A stretch of 27,864 nt of DNA, from positions 1 through 27,864 of IMG/VR virus record IMGVR_UViG_3300044530_001285, one strand, 5' to 3'. A model generated the notes under the pieces. The model was not told the DNA's origin, did no database searches, and saw only the letters and a program-made list of their open reading frames with translations. This DNA comes from a virus. Positions 12,648-19,590 of the stretch are shown here, in pieces (within the stretch, counting starts at the first letter, position 1; every line of letters begins with the position of its first letter). The position numbers were made by a program, and so were the translations under genes.

Positions 12648-13017
12648 ATTCGGTGACAAGTGACTCCTCAGATTCAACGGCGCAGTGAAGTTCGAACCAA
12701 ACGCATTCAAGCTCCGAGGAAACTTGCGCGATTGCCTCGGTGACTTCAGCGGGGAATAAATCAGCGTTTTCCCCGTCCATTCCGCGATACCGAAAGGATT
12801 CGGCTGCGGCAGACATAAAGGAGAGCAAAGTCTCAAAAGCGGATTCCATCGAAGGATTCCCGCGCAGAGTCAAATCAGTGACTCGGTGTTCACCGAAAGG
12901 ACCGTCAAGGATGAAGCCGGACGGGGAAAGCGAGACGGTGATTTGCTCGCCTCCTTTGCCGATAGAAACGGCGGGGAGAAGGCGCGCTGAGATTAGGAAC
13001 GGAGCGGATAGCTTCAT
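12646..13017 (-). CDS. Hypothetical protein (123 aa)
   Basis: A 123-residue protein starting MKLSAPFLISARLLPAVSIG. The N-terminal half is strand-rich (EQITVSLSPSGFILDGPFG, RVTDLTLRG), and the second half is helical and acidic (AFETLLSFMSAAAESFRYRG, VTEAIAQVSSELECVW). It has no signal peptide cleavage site despite a hydrophobic start. The leader is copy 2 of the repeated A-rich sequence. Function unknown. Confidence 0.55.
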   Translation of the reverse strand: MKLSAPFLISARLLPAVSIGKGGEQITVSLSPSGFILDGPFGEHRVTDLTLRGNPSMESAFETLLSFMSAAAESFRYRGMDGENADLFPAEVTEAIAQVSSELECVWFELHCAVESEESLVTE

Positions 13018-13035
13018 GGGATTTGATTTGGATTT
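13018..13035 (-). promoter_or_regulatory. Repeated A-rich translation leader, copy 2
   Basis: Minus strand AAATCCAAATCAAATCCC before the ATG at 13015-13017; identical to copy 1. Confidence 0.5.
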
Positions 13036-13091
13036 GATCGGCTTTGATTGGCCGCTATTCCCTACCGTTGCCGATAGGGAAGCGCGGGGAA

Positions 13092-13448
13092 TCAGAACAC
13101 GCGAATTGATCGAGACAACGGGCTTGTTACGCCCATGTCCGTCACTTGGTTGATGTAGCGGGGAACAGATTCAACCGGCGAGTTTTCGTCTGCTTCAATG
13201 GCTTCAATAAAATCAATGGCAGACGGGATTTTGACGTCTTCCGTTCCGCGAATCTTTGCCCATGCTTTCCGATAGTCTGGGTGCGAAATGCCAATTGAGT
13301 AGGATAAAGAACGGACAGCATGCATGTCTGCTTGGTGCCAATTCCCTGCGTCATGATGGCGAATCGCGCTTGCAAGGCAGAGACGTGCCGATGATTCCAT
13401 CGCTGCACCGTTGCCGACGTGATTTCGGGCTGTTTGAATGATGTTCAT
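13092..13448 (-). CDS. Hypothetical protein (118 aa)
   Basis: A 118-residue protein starting MNIIQTARNHVGNGAAMESS. The first 65 residues are two or three helices with a TPR-like look (ARLCLASAIRHHDAGNWHQA, DMHAVRSLSYSIGISHPDY), then an acidic segment and a strand-like end. The TPR resemblance is only from helix spacing. The leader is AATCCC before the ATG, with no SD. Function unknown. Confidence 0.55.
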   Translation of the reverse strand: MNIIQTARNHVGNGAAMESSARLCLASAIRHHDAGNWHQADMHAVRSLSYSIGISHPDYRKAWAKIRGTEDVKIPSAIDFIEAIEADENSPVESVPRYINQVTDMGVTSPLSRSIRVF

Positions 13449-13452
13449 GGGA

Positions 13453-13560
13453 TTAGTGGTTGGGAGTGAAGTTGAGTGTCGTTTCGAGATAGGCTTGGAT
13501 TAGGACGAGAGAGATGATTGCAGCTGCAATGAATAGGTGTTTTAGGGTGGGGCGTTTCAC
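13453..13560 (-). CDS. Tiny single-pass membrane protein (35 aa)
   Basis: A 35-residue frame with GTG at 13558-13560 in GTGA overlap with the gene before. It starts VKRPTLKHL, then the hydrophobic FIAAAIISLVLIQAYL, then a short polar end. Positive residues before the helix predict an N-in orientation. It is tightly coupled and fills the gap between two genes. The role is unknown; small phage membrane peptides may modulate host envelope functions. Confidence 0.5.
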   Translation of the reverse strand: MKRPTLKHLFIAAAIISLVLIQAYLETTLNFTPNH

Positions 13561-13787
13561 TTTAGCCCTTTGCGTTTGAAGATGGCGCAGACTTCGGCAA
13601 AGCGTGCGGTTTGGCATGGTGAATAGTGGACAAGCCAGATCTGGTTTTTATTGGCGCGGACAAACCGGGAAGGACGCGAATCTTTGCCGCATTTGACCCA
13701 TTGCCCCCGTTGCAAACGGAGCGCGCCAGAGTAAAGGGAATCCTGAACGCCGTTATCCCAAAGATCTAAGATAGGAGTGAATTTCAT
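13557..13787 (-). CDS. Hypothetical small protein, first gene of early arm (76 aa)
   Basis: A 76-residue basic protein starting MKFTPILDLWDNGVQDSLYS. The pattern LRLQRGQWVKCG, SRFVRANKNQIWLVHYS resembles small beta-barrel phage proteins in which a surface strand pair ends with a Trp. It is the first gene of the minus-strand arm. No SD is seen. TTGCAA and CATAGT with 17-base spacing lie just upstream, ending 8 bases before the ATG; this promoter guess is weak. Function unknown. Confidence 0.5.
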   Translation of the reverse strand: MKFTPILDLWDNGVQDSLYSGALRLQRGQWVKCGKDSRPSRFVRANKNQIWLVHYSPCQTARFAEVCAIFKRKGLK

Positions 13788-14049
13788 CTGGGGACACTAT
13801 GGGGCAAAAGCCTGTCGGTTGCAAGGTTTTATTGGATTTATTTTGAGATTCTTTCAAGGGACAGGGGGACGCACAGAAGAGACGGGTCAAAGTCAAGATA
13901 AATCGAAAGAAAAGTGAAGAAAAGTGAAGTGAAAAGGCCCGCTATCCTCACCTTACTTTCAAATCAAAGCCCGGATTTTAACGATAAAGTGGCGTACAAG
14001 ATGTAGTGGTGTCGGATTTTAGGTATACTATATGTAGTGGTGTTTTTGT
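13788..14049. promoter_or_regulatory. Divergent control region between early and late arms
   Basis: No gene is visible here. It separates the minus-strand arm (first ATG at 13787) from the plus-strand arm. It holds a purine-rich tract with aaagtgaaga/t repeated at 13911-13920 and 13921-13930. A TATACT -10-like box lies at 14024-14029 on plus without a good -35, which suggests activation or a phage-specific factor. A weak minus promoter candidate lies next to 13787. Confidence 0.5.
14001..14043. repeat. Two 12-bp direct repeats flanking a -10-like box
   Basis: atgtagtggtgt occurs at 14001-14012 and 14032-14043, 31 bases apart (about three helical turns), with TATACT (14024-14029) between. This fits paired operators for a repressor or activator controlling the plus-strand transcript. 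Confidence 0.55.
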
Positions 14050-14079
14050 TTGGACACTTGGCATGCTTTGTGGGACAAA

Positions 14080-14523
14080 GTGAGCGTGAACAAAGAGAAA
14101 TGGGAGCAAGCTAAGAGTCTTTATCTGGCGGGAATGGAATGGAAAGCAATTGCAAACGATTTGCAACTGTCGCAGGCAACGCTACAGACTCGCGCCAGTC
14201 GTGAGGGAATCACAAAATTGAAGGCGCAAATGCAAACGATTTGCACTGAAAAGAAAACCCAATCATTGGAAAGCCTGTCGGCAATCGTTCGGAGCAAACT
14301 TGCGGAAGATGCAGCTGCAACGATTGAACGCGTCAATGGATACGAATTGGATGGAATCAAAGACGAATCAACACGGGAGCAAATACTTGGGAGCGTAGCC
14401 AAACGCTCTGCGCTTGTGTTTGGATGGTCCGAAGGTAACGAAAGCACGTCTGTCAGCATCAACTTGCTGGGTTCAATGCCAGATAAGTTGTTCCACGTGG
14501 AACAAAGCGTGAATCCCGTTTGA
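14080..14523 (+). CDS. Small-terminase-like HTH protein
   Basis: A 147-residue protein (GTG start chosen at 14080; TTG at 14050 and GTG at 14086 are alternatives). The N-terminal part reads EKWEQAKSLYLAGMEWKAIA, then NDLQLSQATLQTRASREGI, a homeodomain-like HTH as in small terminase subunits that recognise phage packaging sites. A long helical middle follows (SLESLSAIVRSKLAEDAAAT) and a polar C-terminus (NLLGSMPDKLFHVEQ). The length fits TerS. The large terminase is not in the window, so the role is inferred from fold type and position as the first plus-strand gene. It could instead be a transcription regulator. Confidence 0.5.
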   Translation: MSVNKEKWEQAKSLYLAGMEWKAIANDLQLSQATLQTRASREGITKLKAQMQTICTEKKTQSLESLSAIVRSKLAEDAAATIERVNGYELDGIKDESTREQILGSVAKRSALVFGWSEGNESTSVSINLLGSMPDKLFHVEQSVNPV

Positions 14524-14561
14524 AGTGAATATAACAGACATAGTGCAACGGGGGAAAACTT

Positions 14562-14714
14562 ATGGTCAGGATAAGTAAATCTAATGAGGCAAAAGGATTG
14601 TTTTCCTATGGATTAAGTCAAGATTGCCGGCGACTGGGCCGGCCCCCTTTTGGGGTGGCTTCGTTTACGATACCCCCCTCAAAAATTTTCCGTCTTTTTG
14701 ACCATGTTAAGTAA
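14562..14714 (+). CDS. Possible small ORF (50 aa)
   Basis: A 50-residue open frame starting MVRISKSNEAKGLFSYGLSQ, with GGGGG about 9 bases before the ATG. It contains RRLGRPPFGVASFTIPPSKI and overlaps the start of the nuclease gene by 11 bases. It runs over the GC-rich hairpin at 14626-14643, so it may be an accidental frame. Kept as a candidate only. Confidence 0.25.
   Translation: MVRISKSNEAKGLFSYGLSQDCRRLGRPPFGVASFTIPPSKIFRLFDHVK
14626..14643. other. GC-rich hairpin
   Basis: gccggc (14626-14631) and gccggc (14638-14643) form a 6-bp stem with a 6-base loop, followed by cccccttttgggg, which can form a second small hairpin. It lies between the terminase-like gene and the nuclease. It could attenuate transcription or be part of a packaging site. 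Confidence 0.35.
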
Positions 14715-15240
14715 AATTAAAATTGGTCAAGTTATTTCTCTCAATCAAGCTGAGAGGAAGTTGGCCCACTTCGTAGCCAAGAATCGCAACGGCAATAACC
14801 GTCATTTCAACACTACGAACTTGAAGATAAGCGCGGATGACCCTGCGGCGGTGGATCTGGAAGGCGTGTGCGGCGAGATAGCTTTCTGTAAGCTATTTAA
14901 TGTCTACCCCGACATCGACACGGACCGCGAGCCACCGCACCCGCTCTACGACGCGATTATCCCGCCTATCCCTCCGGGCATTCGAATCGATGTGAAGACG
15001 ACGAAGTACGAGAATGGCAAGCTACTGGTCGATGCGCGCAAAGGTTCCAAGACCGACGGCGTGGATTTCTACGCTCTGATGACGGGTCAATTCCCCGGTC
15101 CGTATACGTTCCGAGGATTCATCGCGAAGGAACATATCATCCAGCCGCATAGAATAAGAACGCTCATCAAAGGATTCAAAACGTACATGGCAGATCAGAG
15201 CGAACTGACCGATAGTATTCCCGATCAAGACTTATTCTGA
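14704..15240 (+). CDS. PD-(D/E)XK nuclease-like protein
   Basis: A 178-residue protein starting MLSKIKIGQVISLNQAERKL. The core of a PD-(D/E)XK nuclease is visible: GVCGEIAFCKLF with Glu58, PLYDAII with Asp83, and IRIDVKTTKY with Asp96-x-Lys98. VDFYALMTGQFPGPYTFRGF then gives the last strand and helix. This layout resembles restriction-endonuclease-like and resolvase-like phage proteins; metal-dependent DNA cutting is expected. It follows the terminase-like gene, so trimming of packaging intermediates or degrading host DNA are possible. Start chosen at 14704 since the residues before it in the longer frame are not conserved-looking. No SD. Confidence 0.65.
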   Translation: MLSKIKIGQVISLNQAERKLAHFVAKNRNGNNRHFNTTNLKISADDPAAVDLEGVCGEIAFCKLFNVYPDIDTDREPPHPLYDAIIPPIPPGIRIDVKTTKYENGKLLVDARKGSKTDGVDFYALMTGQFPGPYTFRGFIAKEHIIQPHRIRTLIKGFKTYMADQSELTDSIPDQDLF

Positions 15241-15375
15241 TTGACGCGTAAGGCACCAGTATGTCTCAGTCCGGCTATCGACCTTAAGCAAGGCGGAGGC
15301 TTGGTCAGCCATCGCAAAACTGTCTAAGCGGCAATGACGCTCCGCATCGGTCAGCGCGTAGGTCCGGTCCGCCAT
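15232..15375 (-). CDS. Possible antisense small protein (47 aa)
   Basis: A 47-residue minus-strand frame starting MADRTYALTDAERHCRLDSF, ending SRTETYWCLTRQSE. It fills most of the gap between the nuclease and capsid genes and overlaps the nuclease stop by 9 bases in the opposite direction. The amino-acid mix looks normal, but there is no SD and no neighbour on the same strand. Alternative: the gap is only leader sequence for the capsid gene. Confidence 0.3.
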   Translation of the reverse strand: MADRTYALTDAERHCRLDSFAMADQASALLKVDSRTETYWCLTRQSE

Positions 15376-15438
15376 CGTTTGATGGATGGATAGAATGGCC
15401 TACCAAATGCAGATAACGTCGGTTTAATTTTTCTCAAT

Positions 15439-16677
15439 ATGGCTTGTCCCAATGTCTTCAACGCCTTCGCCGTAGCGACTGAGTCGCTCGCGCAGGACGT
15501 CTATAAACGCGCCTCGTATCGCTCGATGTGGCTCAATATGATTGAGCGCGGAGAGTATCCTCAAGGTACTGGCTTGACCCAGACCTCGTTCAACACGACC
15601 AGCATCGAGCCGACTTCGGCTGAGGAGTGGTCGGCCATTACGCTGGCGAGCGGCTCCAACGGCGGCGCTTGCGATGTCACCTATAATGACGTTCCGGTTG
15701 GTTTCAATACCGTTACTTGGAGTCCTGAGCGTTTCGCGCTCAAGGGTCCGCTCTTGTGTAAGGATGATCTGACCTATGACCACCGCGTCGAGGCGTTCTT
15801 GCGCGTCTACTTGGAGAAGCTCTCGATTCGCGCTCAGCGTTCATGGGAGACTCGCTATCAGAATACGTTCGCGAAGTTCGCGATCAAGGCAGTGGCCGAC
15901 TCGTCCTTTACTCAGGTCGAGACGATTCCCTCTGGCGTGAATGAGTTCCCGTGGATTCAGACCGGATCGGTTGGTCAGGCGCTCAATCAGTCCACCTCTG
16001 AGTTGACTCAGGAGATGCTGGATGTCGCGGCTGCTACGCTGATCCGTAATGGTGCGACGAATCCTGATAGCTCCGGCTTCATCTCGTACAGCAGCGATGG
16101 TCCGGTATTTCCGCTATACATCGGCTTGGAGGCTTCGCAGCGTATCGCTCAGAACAACCCTGCGTTCCGCGATGACTTGCGCTTCGCTGATCAGGGCAGT
16201 GGCGCTGGAGCGGAGTTGCTCAAGCGGATTGGCGCGAACCGGGTGATTAAGAACTATCGCCATGTTCCGAATCTGTTCCCGCCCCGCTTCACCTATGCCG
16301 GTGGCAAGTACACGCTGGTCCAGCCCTTCACTAGTGGTGCCGGAACCAATGGTACTGTGTTCAGCGTCAATTCGAGCTGGACGACCGCTCCGTACGAGGC
16401 TGCGTTCATCGTGACTCCGTATGTGTTCAAGAGCCACATTGTGCGGCCCGTGAATCGGGTTGGCGATTTGGCGTGGATGCCGACCAACTACATGGGCGAA
16501 TGGCAGTGGGTGACTGGTGCCTATAAGTTCAATACGGACTGCGAAGATCCGTTGGAGAAGAAGGGTCAGCATTATGCTGAGTTCGTTCACGCAAGTGAGC
16601 CAATATTCACAAACCAAGGAATGACTATTATCTTCCGTCGTTGTTCAGGAGCGCTCACACAGGTCATCTGTAGCTGA
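15439..16677 (+). CDS. Major capsid protein
   Basis: A 412-residue protein that I recognise as a phage major capsid (coat) protein. It begins MACPNVFNAFAVATESLAQD. A helical N-terminal arm is followed by segments such as VTWSPERFALKGPLLCKDDL and EAFLRVYLEKLSIRAQRSWE (the long spine-like helix), a domain with YIGLEASQRIAQN, and late strands RVIKNYRHVPNLFPPRFTYA. The length fits HK97-fold coats (P22 coat is about 430). It is followed by strong terminators, as expected for the most abundant virion protein. It lies on the opposite strand from portal and scaffold. No SD precedes the ATG; the leader is T-rich (aatttttctcaat). Confidence 0.75.
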   Translation: MACPNVFNAFAVATESLAQDVYKRASYRSMWLNMIERGEYPQGTGLTQTSFNTTSIEPTSAEEWSAITLASGSNGGACDVTYNDVPVGFNTVTWSPERFALKGPLLCKDDLTYDHRVEAFLRVYLEKLSIRAQRSWETRYQNTFAKFAIKAVADSSFTQVETIPSGVNEFPWIQTGSVGQALNQSTSELTQEMLDVAAATLIRNGATNPDSSGFISYSSDGPVFPLYIGLEASQRIAQNNPAFRDDLRFADQGSGAGAELLKRIGANRVIKNYRHVPNLFPPRFTYAGGKYTLVQPFTSGAGTNGTVFSVNSSWTTAPYEAAFIVTPYVFKSHIVRPVNRVGDLAWMPTNYMGEWQWVTGAYKFNTDCEDPLEKKGQHYAEFVHASEPIFTNQGMTIIFRRCSGALTQVICS

Positions 16678-16696
16678 TTTCCTCAGCAAAACGCAA

Positions 16697-16729
16697 GAAT
16701 CCGCAGGTCGAAAGGCTTGCGGGTTTTTT
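16697..16729 (+). terminator. Rho-independent terminator after capsid gene
   Basis: aatccgca-ggtc (16699-16710), a GAAA loop and ggct-tgcgggtt (from 16715) form a stem of about 12 bp with some G-U pairs, followed by a T run to 16729. It lies about 20 bases after the capsid stop. Confidence 0.75.
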
Positions 16730-16874
16730 GTGCCTACACTTGACGAGGTTCAAAGATTTCCTGTTTTTACTTCGCATGGAAAAATTGGTGTTGCCCAACG
16801 ATAACTCTGAGCTAGTTTTGCCTCGGTTGATTCAATAGGTTGAATGTCTTGTAAATCGCCTTATTGTGAGGCAC

Positions 16875-16911
16875 CCCGTCACTGGCCCGAAAAGTTAGTG
16901 GCGGGTTTTTT
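16875..16911 (+). terminator. Second terminator-like stem-loop
   Basis: cccgtcact (16875-16883) pairs with agtggcggg (16897-16905) with one U-G pair, followed by six T (16906-16911). With the first terminator it brackets about 145 bases (16730-16874) that hold no clear gene, only a 20-codon frame at 16776-16838. Confidence 0.65.
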
Positions 16912-16967
16912 ATTGCCCGTTATCGCTTAGACATTGACATCCCAATAGGTCGCGTAATGCTCCCCGT

Positions 16968-17252
16968 ATGCCGTCATTTACGATTCCAAAAGGCGTAGAA
17001 ATCCCCGAGAACCTTGCGGAGGGCGAAGCGTTCCAGACTATGGCGACCATCGTTCTTGGCAAGGGCGGTAAGGCGGAGGTCATCGAGATTGATGGTGTGG
17101 CCATTCCCGGATACGAGAAGAAATCCAAGGGCAAGAAGCTGGCCGAGCGCGGTGAGGAGGAGGAGATGGAGGTAGAGGAGGGTGCGGCTCCCGGCGGCGG
17201 TGGTTTCATTGCCGAGGTGATGCAGCGCGGCGCTGGTCCGATGGCACGATAA
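16968..17252 (+). CDS. Hypothetical virion-region protein (94 aa)
   Basis: A 94-residue protein starting MPSFTIPKGVEIPENLAEGE. The first 60 residues suggest a small strand-rich domain (FQTMATIVLGKGGKAEVIEI, DGVAIPGYE). A Lys-rich segment (KKSKGKKLAERG), a run of Glu (EEEEMEVEEG) and a Gly-rich hinge (GGGGF) follow. Its position directly after the capsid gene suggests a minor virion or assembly protein. The family is not recognised. Confidence 0.55.
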   Translation: MPSFTIPKGVEIPENLAEGEAFQTMATIVLGKGGKAEVIEIDGVAIPGYEKKSKGKKLAERGEEEEMEVEEGAAPGGGGFIAEVMQRGAGPMAR

Positions 17253-17271
17253 TCAATTTCCATAGAACGAT

Positions 17272-17709
17272 ATGCCAAACATCACATGCGACGAGGCGGC
17301 AACGCTCATCAACGAGGCGGCGTCGCTGGGATGTCGCTCACCGTGGGAGGTTGAGTTGGCCAAGTTGGCACTGGAGAATCGCATTGCGACGTATCTTCAG
17401 GGAGGCGGCGCGACACGCGGTGCGTATCGGTCGGTGACGACCAGCGGCAGTGTGGTGAGTGGTGATTACTTTCTGATCTGCGATGCCACGGCAGGAGCGA
17501 TTACGATGACCCTGCCCCCGGCGGCGCTGGTTGCTGGTCGTATCTACGTTTTCAAGCGAATCAATGCTGGCGCGAATACGGTGACGGTCGATGCGTACGC
17601 GTCCGAGACGATTGACGGAGCGGCCACACATGTGCTGTCCCCGCAATGGAATTCGATTACCATCATTTCGAACGGTACGGCTTGGTTCATCACTTCGCAT
17701 CCGTTCTAA
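17272..17709 (+). CDS. Tail/fibre-type beta protein with N-terminal paired domain
   Basis: A 145-residue protein. Residues 1-45 (start MPNITCDEAATLINEA, Cys6, Cys21, SP at 23-24) form a helical domain shared with the next gene. Residues 50-145 are strand-rich and typical of fibre or decoration domains: SGDYFLICDATAGAITMTLP, then GRIYVFKRINAGANTVTVDA, and a C-terminal WNSITIISNGTAWFI. This fibre-like domain often forms trimers. The N-terminal domain probably docks on the virion. Located just after the capsid group and before the S74 fibre. Confidence 0.6.
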   Translation: MPNITCDEAATLINEAASLGCRSPWEVELAKLALENRIATYLQGGGATRGAYRSVTTSGSVVSGDYFLICDATAGAITMTLPPAALVAGRIYVFKRINAGANTVTVDAYASETIDGAATHVLSPQWNSITIISNGTAWFITSHPF

Positions 17710-17715
17710 AATATC

Positions 17716-17925
17716 ATGGCAAACATTTCTTGCGCCGATGCGGCCACACTAATTGCGGAGGCTCAGGGAGCTTCGTGCATGAGTCCGCGTGAACGCATTC
17801 TGCTGGAGATTGGCCTACTCTGGGAAGCGGCGACGCTTGGCGGAACGGCGGATATCACGGCGGATAACACGGTGATAAGCGCGGACGTGACGAGCATCAC
17901 GGCGGACATGACCGAATTTCTGTAG
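17716..17925 (+). CDS. Short paralogue of the preceding tail-type protein
   Basis: A 69-residue protein. Its N-terminal part matches the neighbour in spacing: MANISCADAATLIAEA, Cys6, Cys21, SP at 23-24, then RERILLEIGLLWEA. The C-terminal part is a short repeat of the type (T/S)AD(I/V/M)T: TADITADNTVISADVTSITA. It lacks the beta domain of its neighbour. It may compete for the same docking site or add a short adaptor. Translation spacing is 6 bases from the previous stop. Confidence 0.6.
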   Translation: MANISCADAATLIAEAQGASCMSPRERILLEIGLLWEAATLGGTADITADNTVISADVTSITADMTEFL

Positions 17926-17952
17926 GTCAACGAAACATTCATTTAGTCATAT

Positions 17953-19227
17953 ATGTCAAAGCAAACCATCAATATCGGCGCATCGCCGAACGACGGAACG
18001 GGGACGCCGCTGCGTACCTCGTTCGATTACTGCAACCAGAATTTTACGGAGCTGTACACGGCCACCGGCCCGAGCGGCAATAACATCGTCGTACCCGGAA
18101 ACGCCACCATCACCGGCGATCTGACGGTGGCGACTAGTGCGCTGAAGGTTGATTCGACAACTGGACGATTCGCAATAAACACAGCTACTTTTGCTAGTGC
18201 TGCAATCGGAGTGATACAAAGTTCTGCTACTCGTTCAGCAGGATTCATTTTCAACAATAGTGCCGGAACTTATGGTGGCACTATCGGACTTGATGCTGCT
18301 GGAAGCGGAGGAGGAAGTCAGAATGTGGCTGTTTTAGCGGTTGGTACAGATTTGAGTCTTTATTCTGGGAACGCTCTCCAGCATAAGATTTCTAATCCCG
18401 GCGTATTTAATTGGTACGACGGCGTAGGAGGCACTCGAATGACCCTCAACTCTACGGGGTTGGGGATTGGTGTGAGTCCCGGTGTAAAACTCGATGTTCT
18501 ATCCGCTTCCGCTGAAGGAACGATTCGACTGACCTCAACGATTGATGGATCCACCGCATCACCTAAAGGATCATTGTTATCATTCAGAAGCGGTTCCTCT
18601 AGTACAGAAACAGCAAGAATTGCTTCTTTTAATCGGTTTTCCAATGTTAACGGCGGCGACTTGGTGTTTTCTACTGCGGATAGTTCTCTGGTATTACAGA
18701 CGCGAGCCACTATTGATTCTAGTGGTAATTTGCTGGTGGGGCAAACCACTCAATCCGTAGCTACGGTTGGAGCTTCGTTAAATTTTGGTGGTGAAATCGT
18801 GGGTTGTGTTAATGGTAATACAGTTATTTTTGTAAATCGCCTTACCTCTGACGGAACTATTGTCGATATTAGGAGAAGCGGTTTAACCGTTGGAACTATT
18901 GCAGTCACAACACTGGCAACCACTTACAACAGTATTTCAGACTATCGTTTGAAAGAAGCTGTTCAACCGATTGTTGGTGGTTTGGATCGAGTTAATGCGC
19001 TAAAGCCTTCAATCTACAAGTGGAAGTCAAACGGTTCCGATGGCGAAGGATTCATCGCCCATGAATTGGCCGACATCGTTCCTGCCGCTGTCACTGGTGA
19101 AAAGGATGCCGTGAACGCAGACGGCACTATCAGCCCTCAGGGAGTCGATCTATCTAAGGTCGTTCCCATCTTGGTTGCAGCCATACAAGAACTCACCGCC
19201 CGCGTCCAAACCCTCGAAGCCCGCTAA
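17953..19227 (+). CDS. Tail fibre/spike with C-terminal S74 chaperone domain
   Basis: A 424-residue fibre. It starts MSKQTINIGASPNDGTGTPL, a common virion-docking beginning of tail fibres, and continues with Gly/Ser/Thr-rich repeat strands (residues 50-310). The last 96 residues are a peptidase S74 intramolecular chaperone: SDYRLKEAVQPI at 329 onward, then LKPSIYKWK, EGFIAHELADIVPAAV, and QGVDLSKVVPILVAAIQEL. The chaperone helps trimerise the fibre and then cuts itself off; the catalytic Ser is Ser329 beside Asp330. It ends with a short coiled coil (ARVQTLEAR). Likely binds the host receptor. It is followed by accessory genes 3 bases later. Confidence 0.82.
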   Translation: MSKQTINIGASPNDGTGTPLRTSFDYCNQNFTELYTATGPSGNNIVVPGNATITGDLTVATSALKVDSTTGRFAINTATFASAAIGVIQSSATRSAGFIFNNSAGTYGGTIGLDAAGSGGGSQNVAVLAVGTDLSLYSGNALQHKISNPGVFNWYDGVGGTRMTLNSTGLGIGVSPGVKLDVLSASAEGTIRLTSTIDGSTASPKGSLLSFRSGSSSTETARIASFNRFSNVNGGDLVFSTADSSLVLQTRATIDSSGNLLVGQTTQSVATVGASLNFGGEIVGCVNGNTVIFVNRLTSDGTIVDIRRSGLTVGTIAVTTLATTYNSISDYRLKEAVQPIVGGLDRVNALKPSIYKWKSNGSDGEGFIAHELADIVPAAVTGEKDAVNADGTISPQGVDLSKVVPILVAAIQELTARVQTLEAR

Positions 19228-19230
19228 TTT

Positions 19231-19590
19231 ATGACCATTCTCTGGATCATCGAACGCCTTCTCGTTAAGCCTACCGAAGGCTCCCTCACCGATGTCGTAA
19301 TCACCGCCGACTGGCGTTGCAACGGCACTCAGGATCAATACAGCGGCACCTGCTACGGCTCATGCTCGTTCGCTCCGCCGAGTGGTAGCTTCACGCCATA
19401 TCCTGACCTGACGCAGTCGCAGGTGCTGGATTGGTGCTACGCCAATGGAGTCGATCAAGCGGCTATCGAGGCGAACGTCTCGTTGCAGATCGAGAATCAG
19501 ATCAATCCTCCGGTGATTGCTCCGCCGCTGCCGTGGGTGCCGGTTTTGGTTGCACCTGTCGAAACTGTCGTCGATGCTCCGTCGGCATGA
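19231..19590 (+). CDS. DUF7936-like fibre-associated protein
   Basis: A 119-residue protein of a family often placed next to phage fibres. The N-terminal block LTDVVITADWRCNG, central SGSFTPYPDLTQSQVLDW, then AAIEANVSLQIENQINPP and PPLPW match the family order I know as DUF7936-like. Function is not established; a chaperone or fibre-cap role is possible. It has four Cys in the first half (RCNG, TCYGSC). It starts 3 bases after the fibre stop and overlaps the next gene by ATGA. Confidence 0.65.
   Translation: MTILWIIERLLVKPTEGSLTDVVITADWRCNGTQDQYSGTCYGSCSFAPPSGSFTPYPDLTQSQVLDWCYANGVDQAAIEANVSLQIENQINPPVIAPPLPWVPVLVAPVETVVDAPSA

Noticed and set aside
14080-14523. Transcription repressor instead of terminase small subunit
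   Set aside because: The HTH alone fits both. The long helical middle, length and first place in the plus-strand virion arm favour the terminase reading, at moderate confidence.
16910-17278. 122-residue minus-strand frame
   Set aside because: Pro/Ser-rich shadow of the 94-residue plus-strand gene and its leader.
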